Source: Bifidobacterium scardovii JCM 12489 = DSM 13734 (GTDB lineage: Bacteria; Actinomycetota; Actinomycetes; Actinomycetales; Bifidobacteriaceae). From it: a stretch of 64,000 bases of DNA. The translations under genes were made by a program, and so were the position numbers. The stretch spans positions 2,480,001 through 2,544,000 of the forward strand of contig NZ_AP012331.1 in assembly GCF_001042635.1 (NCBI RefSeq), given 5' to 3'. Shown here one piece after another: positions 14,383 through 22,663 of the stretch. The notes under the pieces were generated by a model. It did no database searches. It was given only the letters and a program-made list of their open reading frames with translations, and was not told where the DNA came from. Numbering within the stretch: position 1 is the first letter of the stretch; every line of letters begins with the position of its first letter.

Positions 14383-15675
14383 TCACCGGGCGTGGCCAGG
14401 GCTCATGCGCCCCGGCCGCCATGAACCGGAGGACTGCGCCGACTGCTGGATGAACGGGATGCCGACCATGACGATGACGTGCGCGGCCAGGAACAGCGCG
14501 ACGGCCAAGCCGACGCCGATGGCGAAGAACAGCGCGCCGCCGATGGCGGTCATCGCCACGCCGATCCACACGAGCGTTCTGGCGCCGTGGCGGTCGAACA
14601 GGCGGCCGGCCATCAGCGTGCACACCGCGTTGACGACGCCGCCCGGCAGCATGAGCATGCCGGCGAGCGTGGAGCTCATGCCCAGCCCGCGCTGCAGTTC
14701 CTGCGGCACCAGATACATGAACGCCAGGGTGCAGGCGAACGAGCAGCTCACCATGAGGGCCGGCGTGCGGAACGCCGCGATGCCCAGGGCACGCAGGTCG
14801 AGCAGCGGATCGGCGATGTGCAGCTGGCGATAGGCGTAGAACGCGAGCACCGCCACGCCGACCACGAGCAGGCCGATCACCGCCGGGGAGGAGCCCATGT
14901 CGCTGATCAGGCTCACGCCGGCCACCAGGCAGCCGAAGCCGAGGGCGGAGGCGACGATGGACGGGACGTCGACCGCCGGGCGCGTGCGCTCGATCGGGGT
15001 GACGAAGAACGCGGCCGTGCAAGCCAGGGCGATGACGGAGACGACGGCGAACAGCGCGAAGATCGCGCGCCAGCTCAGCGCGCCGATCAGCGCGCCGGCA
15101 AGGGTCGGGCCGATGACCGGAGCGAACATGACCACCAGTCCGGCCACGCCGTTGGCGGCGCCGATGCTGCGGGGCGGAAAGACGCGCATGATCGCCGCGT
15201 ACATGGTCGGCAGCACGATGCCGGTGCTGACGCCCTGCACGATGCGCCCGGCGAGCAGCACGGGGAAACTCGCGGCCGCGGTGCACACCACGGCGCCGAC
15301 GAGGAAGCAGGCCAACGCGAACAGCACAAGGGTTTTGGCCTTGACCTACTTAAGCAGGAAGCCGGCGCACGGCAGCACGACGCCGATGGCCAGCATATAG
15401 CCGACGACCATCCACTGGGCGGTGCCGGAGGAGACGGAGAACTCGTCCATCAGGTCGGGCAGGGCGATGTTCATGGACGTTTCGGACAGCATGCCGAGGA
15501 ACGCGCCGGCGTACAGGCCGAGCATCACCCGGTGCGGGTGCGCGAAGCGCCGGGCCGCGTCATCGTTGCGGGGGTCGGGGGAATTATGGGGGGGGGTGCG
15601 GGGATTACGGGAATCGTAGATGCCGGATTCGCCGGCGGGCATGGTGTTTTCGGGGGTTGTCTGGATATCGGACAA
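14383..15675 (-). pseudogene. MFS multidrug-efflux-type transporter interrupted by an in-frame TAG
   Basis: Two fragments in the same reading frame make up one major-facilitator transporter. The first 109 codons (15675 down to 15349) contain the first two membrane helices (FLGMLSETSMNIALPDL and MVVGYMLAIGVVLPCAGFLLK). A TAG stop follows at 15346-15348. The remaining ~320 codons continue directly with VKAKTLVLFALACFLVGAVV and further helices, including LLAGRIVQGVSTG, the motif C-like region of drug exporters. Joined, the protein would be about 430 residues with 12 helices. A point mutation, suppression or a sequencing error could explain the stop. An attenuator-like hairpin lies in the leader. 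Confidence 0.8.
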
Positions 15676-15748
15676 CGGGACCTCTCTTGGATCGCCTTTG
15701 CAGATTGCCGTCGCGCGAAAAATGTCGTTACGCCCCTAACGTCCGGGC

Positions 15749-15807
15749 CTACGGCGGCAACAAAAAACGCATGGCACTCACCAGATGATTCCGGCGAATG
15801 CCATGCG
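15749..15807 (-). promoter_or_regulatory. candidate transcription attenuator with leader peptide upstream of the MFS gene
   Basis: On the minus strand a 9-bp stem (CGCATGGCA/TGCCATGCG, 15799-15807 with 15768-15776) is followed at once by six T residues (15762-15767), the form of an intrinsic terminator. It stands about 90 bases before the exporter start. A seven-codon ORF (MRFLLPP, 15749-15772) begins inside the downstream arm and crosses the T-run, so a ribosome on it could open the hairpin. This is inferred, by analogy with leader-peptide control of efflux and resistance genes. Confidence 0.45.
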
Positions 15808-15885
15808 ATTTTCAAAACAATCCGTTACCGTAATACGATTCGGGATTCTTCGTAAGTCGGTCCCGCGTGTCGTGGGACAAGTCAG

Positions 15886-15993
15886 GGCTCCCGCTGGCGG
15901 GAGCTGTCAGCGAAGCTGACTGAGGGGAGCCGCATCGTGTGCGTACTCCCCTCAGTCGCCTATGGCGACAGCTCCCCTCAGAGAGGGGAGCCA
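15886..15993. repeat. GGCTCCC palindromic intergenic repeat, copy 1
   Basis: A compound hairpin element: one hairpin of GGCTCCC type at the left, GACTGAGGGGAGCC in the middle, and CTCCCCTCAGTCGCC plus GCTCCCCTCAGAGAGGGGAGCC at the right. It is downstream of galK. Together with nothing recognisable in the rest of 15808-16158, this accounts for the gap between galK and the MFS leader. Confidence 0.8.
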
Positions 15994-16158
15994 CGATGAA
16001 GCGGATCAGGCCTCGCGGCTGGCGCTCGGCGCCGCAACCGCAATCCCGCAATTACGGACGGCCTGCGGCCGACTCAGCATTGCCTCGGGTTCGCCTATCG
16101 GATCACCCTCGGCTGCAGTTGCCGGACAGCCCACAGGGCTGTCCTCGGCGAAATCCGT

Positions 16159-17409
16159 TCACGCTTCGCGCGAAGCGGATTTCGCCGCAACCGCAGCAAG
16201 CGCACGCGGCGCGTGGAAGCCTTGCTTGTCGAACTCGTCGGCGATCTTCTGGGCGACTTCCTGGCTGTGGCCCTTGTCGACGAGGGCGATGATGGAACCG
16301 CCGAAGCCGCCGCCGGTCATGCGCGCACCGTAGGCGCCGTTCTTGCGGGCCACGTCCACGGCGATGTCGAGCTCGGGTACGGTGACCTCGTAATCCGCGG
16401 CGAGCGAATCGTGGGAGGCGTTGAACAGACGGCCGGCAGCCTCGATGTCGCCCTTGGCGAAGGCGCGTACGAAGGAGCGCACGCGCTCGATCTCGGTGAC
16501 GACGTGGCGCACGCGCTTCTTCATGGTCTCGTCGGGCAGCGCGTCGAGCGTCTCCTTCAGGGCCTGGAACTGGTCGTCGGCCTTGGAGATGCCGTCGGCG
16601 GTGACGCGCAGGTTCGCCACGCCGAGGATCTTCGCGGCCTCCTCGCAGGTGGCGCGGCGCTGGGCGTACTGGCCGTCGTTGAGCTGGTGGGGGGCCTGGG
16701 TGTCGACCACGAGCAGCTCGAGGTTGTACTTGTCGAGGTCGAACTCCTGCTGGGAGACGTTCTCGAGCGGGGTGAGCTCGGGACGGCAGTCGAGCAGCAG
16801 CGCGTGGCCTTCGGTGCAGCGCATCGAGGCGTTCTGGTCGAGGCCGCCGGTGGAGGCGCCGGCCATCTCGTTCTCGGACTTGATGGCGGCGTTGATCAGG
16901 GTCACGCGGCCGGCGTCGGAATCGCCGTAGCCGAGGCCGTACACGTCGTCCAAGGCCAACGCGGTCGAGCAGGTCATGGCGGCGGAGGAGCTCAGGCCGG
17001 AGCCGAGCGGCACGCAGGAGACGAACGCGGCGTCGAAGCCCTTGACCTTGCTGAAGCCGGCCTCGCGCAGCGCCCAGGCCACGCCGGTCGGGTAGGCGGA
17101 CCAGCCGTCCACGCCGCGGGCCTTGAGACCGTCGAGATCGGCCTCGGCGACCTTGTCGGGGGCCACGTCGGAGACGACGCGAACCTTGGTGTCCTCGCGC
17201 GGCTTCAGCGCGATGAAGGTGCGGTGCGGCAGCGCGATCGGCAGGCACAGGCCCGCGTTGTAGTCGGTGTGCTCGCCGATCAGGTTCACGCGGCCCGGAG
17301 CGGCCCACACGCCTTCGGGCGCGGTCTCATAAGTATCGACGAACAGCTTGGTGGCTTGCGAGACGCCTTCCTCATGGGTCAGCGGCTCAATGAATTCAAC
17401 AGCAGTCAT
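16159..17409 (-). CDS. galK: galactokinase
   Basis: It phosphorylates galactose to galactose-1-phosphate with ATP, the first step of the Leloir pathway. The 416-residue GHMP kinase shows the galactokinase signature GRVNLIGEHTDYN (39-51), the ATP-binding PLGSGLSSSAA (134-144) and the C-terminal MTGGGFGGS. The ATG at 17407-17409 begins MTAVEFIEPL; sequence upstream in frame belongs to the intergenic palindrome. It is the last gene of a deoR-galT-galK unit, separated from galT by 157 bp that hold a palindromic repeat, unlike the tight deoR-galT junction. Confidence 0.97.
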   Translation of the reverse strand: MTAVEFIEPLTHEEGVSQATKLFVDTYETAPEGVWAAPGRVNLIGEHTDYNAGLCLPIALPHRTFIALKPREDTKVRVVSDVAPDKVAEADLDGLKARGVDGWSAYPTGVAWALREAGFSKVKGFDAAFVSCVPLGSGLSSSAAMTCSTALALDDVYGLGYGDSDAGRVTLINAAIKSENEMAGASTGGLDQNASMRCTEGHALLLDCRPELTPLENVSQQEFDLDKYNLELLVVDTQAPHQLNDGQYAQRRATCEEAAKILGVANLRVTADGISKADDQFQALKETLDALPDETMKKRVRHVVTEIERVRSFVRAFAKGDIEAAGRLFNASHDSLAADYEVTVPELDIAVDVARKNGAYGARMTGGGFGGSIIALVDKGHSQEVAQKIADEFDKQGFHAPRALAAVAAKSASREA

Positions 17410-17439
17410 TGATGTTTTTCTTTCTGTGAAGTAGTTTCT

Positions 17440-17556
17440 TGGCTCCCCTCCTTGAGGGGAGCCGGCTGCGAAGCGGACCGAGGGGAGCATTGGAGCGTAC
17501 CGTCATACTCCCCTCAGTCGCCTATGGCGACGGCTCCCCTCACAGAGGGGAGCCAC
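17440..17556. repeat. GGCTCCC palindromic intergenic repeat, copy 2 (inside the gal operon)
   Basis: Terminal hairpins GGCTCCCCTCCTTGAGGGGAGCC (left, from 17441) and its CACAG-loop counterpart (right, 17532-17554) bracket a GCGAAGCGGACCGAGGGGAGC/CTCCCCTCAGTCGCC interior. It occupies almost the whole galT-galK gap and could tune downstream galK expression. Confidence 0.85.
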
Positions 17557-17566
17557 CATAATGCGA

Positions 17567-18814
17567 TCAGTCGGCGATGTCGACCGCGCCCAGCTCGTGG
17601 AAGCGCTTGGCGATGAGCTCCGGCGTGGTGTCGGAGATCCAGGCGGCCATGCCGGACTCGGAGCCGGCGAGGTACTTGATCTTGTTGGCGGCGCGGCGGA
17701 AGGAGAAGAACTGCAGGTTCAGGCGGTAGTTCTCGCGGCGGACGTCGTGGATCGGGGCCTGGTGCCAGGCGGCGATGTACGGCAGGTCCATGCCCTTGCC
17801 GTCGCCCTTGTCGAAGAAGGCGTTGCCGCGCTTGAGCAGGTGGGAGTACATGGAGGCGAGGTCCCAGCGCTCGTCGTCGTTGAGCTGGTCGAGGGTGAGC
17901 ACGTCGCGCACCGGGGCGACGTGGACCTCGAGGGGCCAACGGGCGGCGGCCGGCACGTAGGCGACCCAGCTGTGGTTGCGCATCACGACGCGCTCCTCGG
18001 CCTCCAGCTCGACGTTCATGAGGTCCTTGAGCAGGTTGCCGCCGGTCTTCTCGTGGTAGGCCTCGGTGTGCTGCAGCTCCTTCTCCATCTTCGGGGCGAT
18101 GAACGGGTAGCAGTAGACCTGGCCGTGCGGGTGGGCCAGCGAGACGCCGATTTCCTGGCCATGGTTCTCGAACGGGAAGATCTGCTCGATGCCCTCCATC
18201 TTGGAGATCTCGGCGGTGCGGAAGGCCCAGGCCTCGACGACCGTGCGCAGACGGGACACCGGCAGATCGGCCGGCAGGCCGTCCTCGTTCGGGTCGAAGC
18301 AGATGACCTCGCAGCGGCCCGCGGCGAGCTTCTTCTCCCACAGCGGGTTGCCGTCGACGTAGCTCACGTCCTCGGAGACGCCGGGCACGCGCACCATCGA
18401 CGGGAAGCGGTTCTCGAACACGACGACGTTGTAGTCGGTGTCCGGCACCTCGCCGTCCTGGTACGGGTCGCCGGGCTTGCGGGCGGCCAACGGGTTGCCC
18501 TTGGCGGTGGCGCCGGGGCCGGCGGTGATCGGGCGGTTCATGCGCGCGGTCGCCATAGGGATCCAGTCGCCGGTCAGCGGGTCGCGGCGCATCTGCGGGG
18601 CGGCGTACGGCACCTCGTTGCCGTCGGCGTCGAGATGCGGCGCGAAGCGGTAGTCCAGCGGGCGCGGGTCCTTGAGCTCGCGGGTCTTGGCGCCGGAAAC
18701 GTACTCCGGATCGTCGTCGAGGTAGAAGAAATCACGGCCGTCGGCCAACGTGGTCGGCGTGATCCGAATGTGCTTCTTCGCGTATTCTCCAGGCGTGTAG
18801 CTGGTGAATGTCAT
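17567..18814 (-). CDS. galT: galactose-1-phosphate uridylyltransferase
   Basis: It exchanges UMP between UDP-glucose and galactose-1-phosphate in the Leloir pathway. The 415-residue protein has the HIT-superfamily active-site motif HPHGQ (228-232) within FENHGQEIGVSLAHPHGQ; the second His of the motif is the uridylylated nucleophile. The length is somewhat above the ~350 residues of E. coli GalT because of an N-terminal region with DGRDFFYLDDDPEYV, a feature of actinobacterial GalT. The start lies three bases after the stop of the upstream DeoR gene, so the two are translationally close in one operon. Confidence 0.95.
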   Translation of the reverse strand: MTFTSYTPGEYAKKHIRITPTTLADGRDFFYLDDDPEYVSGAKTRELKDPRPLDYRFAPHLDADGNEVPYAAPQMRRDPLTGDWIPMATARMNRPITAGPGATAKGNPLAARKPGDPYQDGEVPDTDYNVVVFENRFPSMVRVPGVSEDVSYVDGNPLWEKKLAAGRCEVICFDPNEDGLPADLPVSRLRTVVEAWAFRTAEISKMEGIEQIFPFENHGQEIGVSLAHPHGQVYCYPFIAPKMEKELQHTEAYHEKTGGNLLKDLMNVELEAEERVVMRNHSWVAYVPAAARWPLEVHVAPVRDVLTLDQLNDDERWDLASMYSHLLKRGNAFFDKGDGKGMDLPYIAAWHQAPIHDVRRENYRLNLQFFSFRRAANKIKYLAGSESGMAAWISDTTPELIAKRFHELGAVDIAD

Positions 18815-18817
18815 ATT

Positions 18818-19621
18818 CTACTCACTTTCTTCTTCCCGCTCATGCTGATGGGCCAGCACGAGCTCTTTGACCAAATCCTTGGTTTTGGCGGCGGAATCGG
18901 AATCGAGCCCGTCGTCGGTGATCACCGTGTCCACCTGATCGAAGCGCGCGAACAGCGACAGCGACGTGCAGCTCCATTTGGTGTGATCGGTGAGGATAAT
19001 CGTCCGATCGGCGATGTCCATCATCGCCATATCGGTTGCGGCCTCCAGCGAGTTGGGCATGAGGAAGCCGCGCGGCACGGACACGGAGTGGGTGCCGAGG
19101 AATACGGTGTTGACGCGCAGCGACGCGACAACCTTGTCGGCGATGGGCCCGACGAGGGAATTCGACCGGGTGATCACGCCGCCGGTGACGATCACCTCCA
19201 CGTCCTTCGATTCGAGGGCCTGCACAAGCTCGGCCACGGGGATCGAATTGGTCAGGATGGTGATGCCGCTGGACTGTTGGGATTCGAGCAGGTGCTGCGC
19301 GAACACGTAGGCGGTCGTGCCGCCGCCGATGGCGATCACGTCGCCCGGGGCCACGTATTTGACGGCTTCCTGCGCGATGGCGTCCTTGAGTCCGATGTCC
19401 ATCTGCGACTTTACGGAGAACAACGGCTCGGACAGGAGGGTGCTGGTGGTAACCGCGCCGCCATGGACGCGCTTGAGCAGCCCCTTGTCGGACAATTCGG
19501 CGATATCGCGGCGAATGGTCATCGCGGAAACGCCGAGTTCCTTGGACAGCGCGGTGATGCGCACCGCACCGCGGGTACGCAACCTGCTCAGTATCAGATG
19601 CTGACGTTGTGAGGATATCAT
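18818..19621 (-). CDS. DeoR-family transcriptional regulator of the galactose operon
   Basis: This 267-residue DeoR-type repressor has an N-terminal winged helix-turn-helix (RQHLILSRLRTRGAVRITAL through GVSAMTIRRDIAELSDKGLLKRVHGGAV). A C-terminal sugar-phosphate sensor domain of the ribose-5-phosphate-isomerase-like fold follows, with GGGTTAY and VTGGVI. The chosen ATG (19619-19621) has no ribosome-binding site. It lies six bases from a good -10 box, which fits a leaderless transcript. The next gene, galT, starts three bases after its stop. It likely represses its own operon, with a phosphorylated galactose-pathway sugar as inducer; this is inferred from context. Confidence 0.9.
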   Translation of the reverse strand: MISSQRQHLILSRLRTRGAVRITALSKELGVSAMTIRRDIAELSDKGLLKRVHGGAVTTSTLLSEPLFSVKSQMDIGLKDAIAQEAVKYVAPGDVIAIGGGTTAYVFAQHLLESQQSSGITILTNSIPVAELVQALESKDVEVIVTGGVITRSNSLVGPIADKVVASLRVNTVFLGTHSVSVPRGFLMPNSLEAATDMAMMDIADRTIILTDHTKWSCTSLSLFARFDQVDTVITDDGLDSDSAAKTKDLVKELVLAHQHEREEESE

Positions 19622-19627
19622 TCGAAC

Positions 19628-19683
19628 ATTATCGCACACATATGCGCATAAAACAAACTGATATGAGCGTTTCCTGAGGAAAC
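19628..19683 (-). promoter_or_regulatory. candidate gal operon promoter (leaderless) and palindromic operator
   Basis: Read on the minus strand, TTGTTT (19651-19656) and GATAAT (19628-19633) are 17 bases apart, and the -10 box ends six bases before the ATG of the regulator. Transcription would then start at or next to the start codon. Just upstream, GTTTCCTGAGGAAAC (19669-19683) is a palindrome with 6-bp arms and a candidate regulator site. No other gene is seen in 19622-19995, which also holds the divergent pyrD promoter. Confidence 0.45.
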
Positions 19684-19995
19684 AAGCAAGCAATCACACA
19701 TAATTCTGTGAAAAGCGCACAAAATCTCACTTTTACAAGATACCAAGCATCACGCACTGCACACGAATCGCGAGTTGTCGGTGCATGCCCCGGTATAGCA
19801 ACCGGTTGCCCAGCGTCGAATACCGCGTTTGGAACGTTACAAACAGGGATCTTCCGACACCCGCGCACCGACAACTCGCGATCGGCGCGCAGCGGGCGCC
19901 CCGCGCCCCGCATCCCGCGCCCCATACGCCGGCATTCCCGCGCACCGGCATTCCTCACACTGGCATTCCTCCCGCGAAGGTGACACAATAAGGGC

Positions 19996-21144
19996 ATGAC
20001 CTACGTTTCTGACAGCTTCTGGCACGACGCCGTGAACAAAGCCACCACCGACCTGTTCTCCTTCGGGTACAAGCACATCATCAAGCCTCATTTCGTGTTC
20101 AACCACACGCCCGACGTGGCGCACGACCAGATGATCGACTTCTGCCGCGTCACCAAGAACATCCCCCCGCTCATGTGGCTGCTGCGCGAGATGCTCGACT
20201 ACACCGATCCGGTGCTGGAGACCGACGTGATGGGCGTGCACTTCGCCAACCCCTTCGGCCTGTCCGCCGGATTGGACAAGAACTGCGACATGCCCGTGCT
20301 CATGGACAACGTCGGATTCGGCTTCGAGACGGTCGGGTCGACCACCGCGCGCCCCTGCGCCGGCAACCCGAAGCCGTGGTTCCACCGTCTGCCCGAATAC
20401 GATTCGATGATGGTGCACGTCGGCCTGGCCAACGACGGCTCCGACAAGGTCATCGAACGCGCCGAACACGCCTGGACGAAGGCCAGAACCCTGCAGGTGT
20501 CCGTGTCGATCGCGCGCACCAACGACGGCAACACCGGCGACCTCGCCGAGGGCATCGAGGACTACTGCACGTCGATGCGCCGCGCGGCCGGGCGCTCCGC
20601 CATGGTTGAGGTGAACATCTCCTGCCCGAACACGATGGCCGGCGAGCCGTTCAACGAAAGCCCCGAGGCGCTTGACCGGCTGTTCACCGAACTGGACAAG
20701 ATCGACCGCCCGCAGCCGACGCTGGTCAAGATGCCGCTCAACAAGAGCTGGGGCGAGTTCAAGGCGCTGCTCGACGTGCTCGCGGAGCACAACGTGCAGG
20801 CACTGAGCATCGCGAACCTGCAGAAGGACCGCACCGGGCTGGAGATTCCGCGCGACTGGGAGGGCGGCCTGTCCGGAGGCCCGACCTACCGCGCCAGCAA
20901 CGCGATGATCCGCCAAGTGTACCGCGAGTACGGCGAACGGTTCGCCATCGCCGGCATCGGCGGCGTATTCACGCCGAAGCAGGCGTACGAGAAGATCCGC
21001 AGCGGCTCGAGCCTGGTCATGTTCATCTCCGCGCTGATGTACCGCGGACCACAGCAGATCACCGTGCTCAAGCGCGGACTGGCCGAACTGCTCAAGCGCG
21101 ACGGCTTCGAGCACGTGGCCGACGCGGTCGGTGTGGACGCCTGA
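19996..21144 (+). CDS. pyrD: dihydroorotate dehydrogenase
   Basis: This FMN enzyme of de novo pyrimidine synthesis oxidises dihydroorotate to orotate. The 382-residue protein has class 2-like core motifs: NPFGLSAGLDKN, GFGFETVGSTT with GNPKPWFHR, and AIAGIGGVF. At the catalytic-base position it reads NISCPNT, with Cys where class 2 enzymes normally have Ser. The N-terminus has an amphipathic stretch (DLFSFGYKHIIKPHFVFN), as in membrane-associated class 2 enzymes. The gene is monocistronic and divergent from the gal operon. A short terminator-like copy of the palindromic repeat follows it. Confidence 0.92.
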   Translation: MTYVSDSFWHDAVNKATTDLFSFGYKHIIKPHFVFNHTPDVAHDQMIDFCRVTKNIPPLMWLLREMLDYTDPVLETDVMGVHFANPFGLSAGLDKNCDMPVLMDNVGFGFETVGSTTARPCAGNPKPWFHRLPEYDSMMVHVGLANDGSDKVIERAEHAWTKARTLQVSVSIARTNDGNTGDLAEGIEDYCTSMRRAAGRSAMVEVNISCPNTMAGEPFNESPEALDRLFTELDKIDRPQPTLVKMPLNKSWGEFKALLDVLAEHNVQALSIANLQKDRTGLEIPRDWEGGLSGGPTYRASNAMIRQVYREYGERFAIAGIGGVFTPKQAYEKIRSGSSLVMFISALMYRGPQQITVLKRGLAELLKRDGFEHVADAVGVDA

Positions 21145-21153
21145 CCTACGATT

Positions 21154-21180
21154 ATGGCTCCCCTCAAAGAGGGGAGCCAT
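21154..21180. repeat. GGCTCCC palindromic repeat, short form; probable terminator between pyrD and an OYE gene
   Basis: A 12-bp perfect stem (ATGGCTCCCCTC/GAGGGGAGCCAT) with a 3-base loop lies between convergent genes, just after the pyrD stop, and is followed by AATTATT. Confidence 0.75.
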
Positions 21181-21245
21181 AATTATTCGTCAGCGACTTA
21201 TGCAATGACGCAGGATACCGACGATACCGGCGCGCCGCATTCGCA

Positions 21246-22397
21246 TCAGTAGGCGCCGCGCACGTACTGCGGCTGGTACGGGGCCTCGGCGACCGGCACG
21301 CCCAGCTTGCTGGCGGCGCGCAGCGGCCAGTACGGGTCACGCAGCGAGGCGCGGCCGATCTCGACCGCGTCGGCCTCGCCCTTGGCCACGATCTTGGCCG
21401 CCTGCTTCGGCTTGGTGATCAGGCCGACCGCCGTGGTCGGCATATCCGCGGCGAGGCGCACCTGCGTGGCGAACGGCACCTGGTAGTTGGGCTGCACGGG
21501 AACGGTCACGTTCGGCACCATGCCGCCGGTGGACACGTCCATCAGATCGACGCCATGCTCCTTGAGCACCTTCGACACCTCGATCGTCTGATCGAGGTCC
21601 CATCCGCCGGCCGCCCAATCGGTCGCGGAAATGCGCGTCAGCAGCGGCATGTCCTCGGGGATCACCGAACGCACCGCGTCGGCGATCTCGACCAGCAGGC
21701 GCATGCGGCCGGCCAAGTCGCCGCCGTACTCGTCGGTGCGCTCGTTGCTGAGCGGATCGAGGAACTGCGAGATCAGGTATCCGTGGGCGGCGTGCAGCTC
21801 GATGGCCTGGAAGCCGGCGGCCACGGCGCGGCCGGCGGCATCGCGGAACTGGTTCACGATGCCGTGGATCTCCTCGACGCTCAGCTCGCGCGGCATCGCA
21901 TAATGGCCGTACGCGATGGGGCTCGGCGCCACGGTCTGCCATCCGCCCTCCTCGACGGGCACGCTCTGGTCGGCGTATCCGACGCCGAAGCACCCGGTCG
22001 AGCCCTTGCGCCCGGAGTGGTTGAGCTGCACGGCGGCGACCGCGCCGGCGGCCTTCACGCCGTCCACGATCCAACGCCACGCCTCGACCTGGTCGTCGTT
22101 CCACAGGCCGACGTCGCACGGCGAAATGCGCCCTTCCGGCGAGACGGCGGTCGCCTCGGCGATGATCATGCCGAAGCCGCCCATCGCGCGGGACACGTAG
22201 TGCTGGTAGTGGAACGTCGTGGGCTTGCCGTCGCGGGCCGTCGCCGAATAGGTGTCCATCGGCGGCATCCAGATGCGGTTGCGCACGGTGAGGCCGCGCA
22301 GCGTCATCGGCGTGAACAGCGTGGCCTGGGGCTCCTTGTTCTTCTTGCCCTTCTTGGCCTTCTTGCCGCCATCGGTCTTATTCGTCGTATCGCTCAT
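21246..22397 (-). CDS. NADH:flavin oxidoreductase, old yellow enzyme family (YqjM-like)
   Basis: This FMN-dependent TIM-barrel ene-reductase has 383 residues. Family features visible are LTVRNRIWMPPMDTY near the start, GLWNDDQVEAW, VQLNHSGRKG, FQAIELHAAHGYLISQFLDP with SNERTDEYGG, and the late GRASLRDPYWP. The physiological substrate is unknown; related enzymes reduce alpha,beta-unsaturated carbonyls. The N-terminus has a Lys-rich stretch (GGKKAKKGKKNKE) that precedes the barrel and is unusual. The start ATG at 22395-22397 has GGAGGGG eight bases upstream. It is convergent with pyrD and downstream of the PBP gene, whose terminator separates the two. Confidence 0.92.
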   Translation of the reverse strand: MSDTTNKTDGGKKAKKGKKNKEPQATLFTPMTLRGLTVRNRIWMPPMDTYSATARDGKPTTFHYQHYVSRAMGGFGMIIAEATAVSPEGRISPCDVGLWNDDQVEAWRWIVDGVKAAGAVAAVQLNHSGRKGSTGCFGVGYADQSVPVEEGGWQTVAPSPIAYGHYAMPRELSVEEIHGIVNQFRDAAGRAVAAGFQAIELHAAHGYLISQFLDPLSNERTDEYGGDLAGRMRLLVEIADAVRSVIPEDMPLLTRISATDWAAGGWDLDQTIEVSKVLKEHGVDLMDVSTGGMVPNVTVPVQPNYQVPFATQVRLAADMPTTAVGLITKPKQAAKIVAKGEADAVEIGRASLRDPYWPLRAASKLGVPVAEAPYQPQYVRGAY

Positions 22398-22541
22398 ACG
22401 ACCCCTCCGTTCATGTCTTCCGTTGCTGCGGAGCGTCCGGCCCGGCGGCGACCCGCCGCCCTGCGCCCGGTGCGTTCCGCGCGATCCGCCGGCGCCTCTG
22501 GAGCGGCGCATCGCCATATCGGCGAACCACTAGGCCATTGT

Positions 22542-22579
22542 ATGACGAACGCCCGCCGTTTCGGGCGGGCGTTCGTCAT
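22542..22579 (-). terminator. terminator of the penicillin-binding protein gene
   Basis: A perfect 16-bp stem (22542-22557 with 22564-22579) with loop GTTTCG follows the PBP gene in its direction of transcription. There is no long T-run. Confidence 0.7.
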
Positions 22580-22663
22580 GACGGCGGCGCGTTCACCGTG
22601 CCGTATCCGCGCGTTCACCATGCCGTCACTGGAACGGCTCTGCGGGACGCGGCGGAACCGCCG

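Noticed and set aside
14479..15855. 458-codon plus-strand frame opposite the MFS gene
   Set aside because: His/Glu/Arg-rich shadow with no family features; the minus strand shows membrane helices.
17440..17556. galT-galK hairpins considered as a riboswitch
   Set aside because: The same sequence occurs at seven other unrelated loci, so it is a dispersed repeat.
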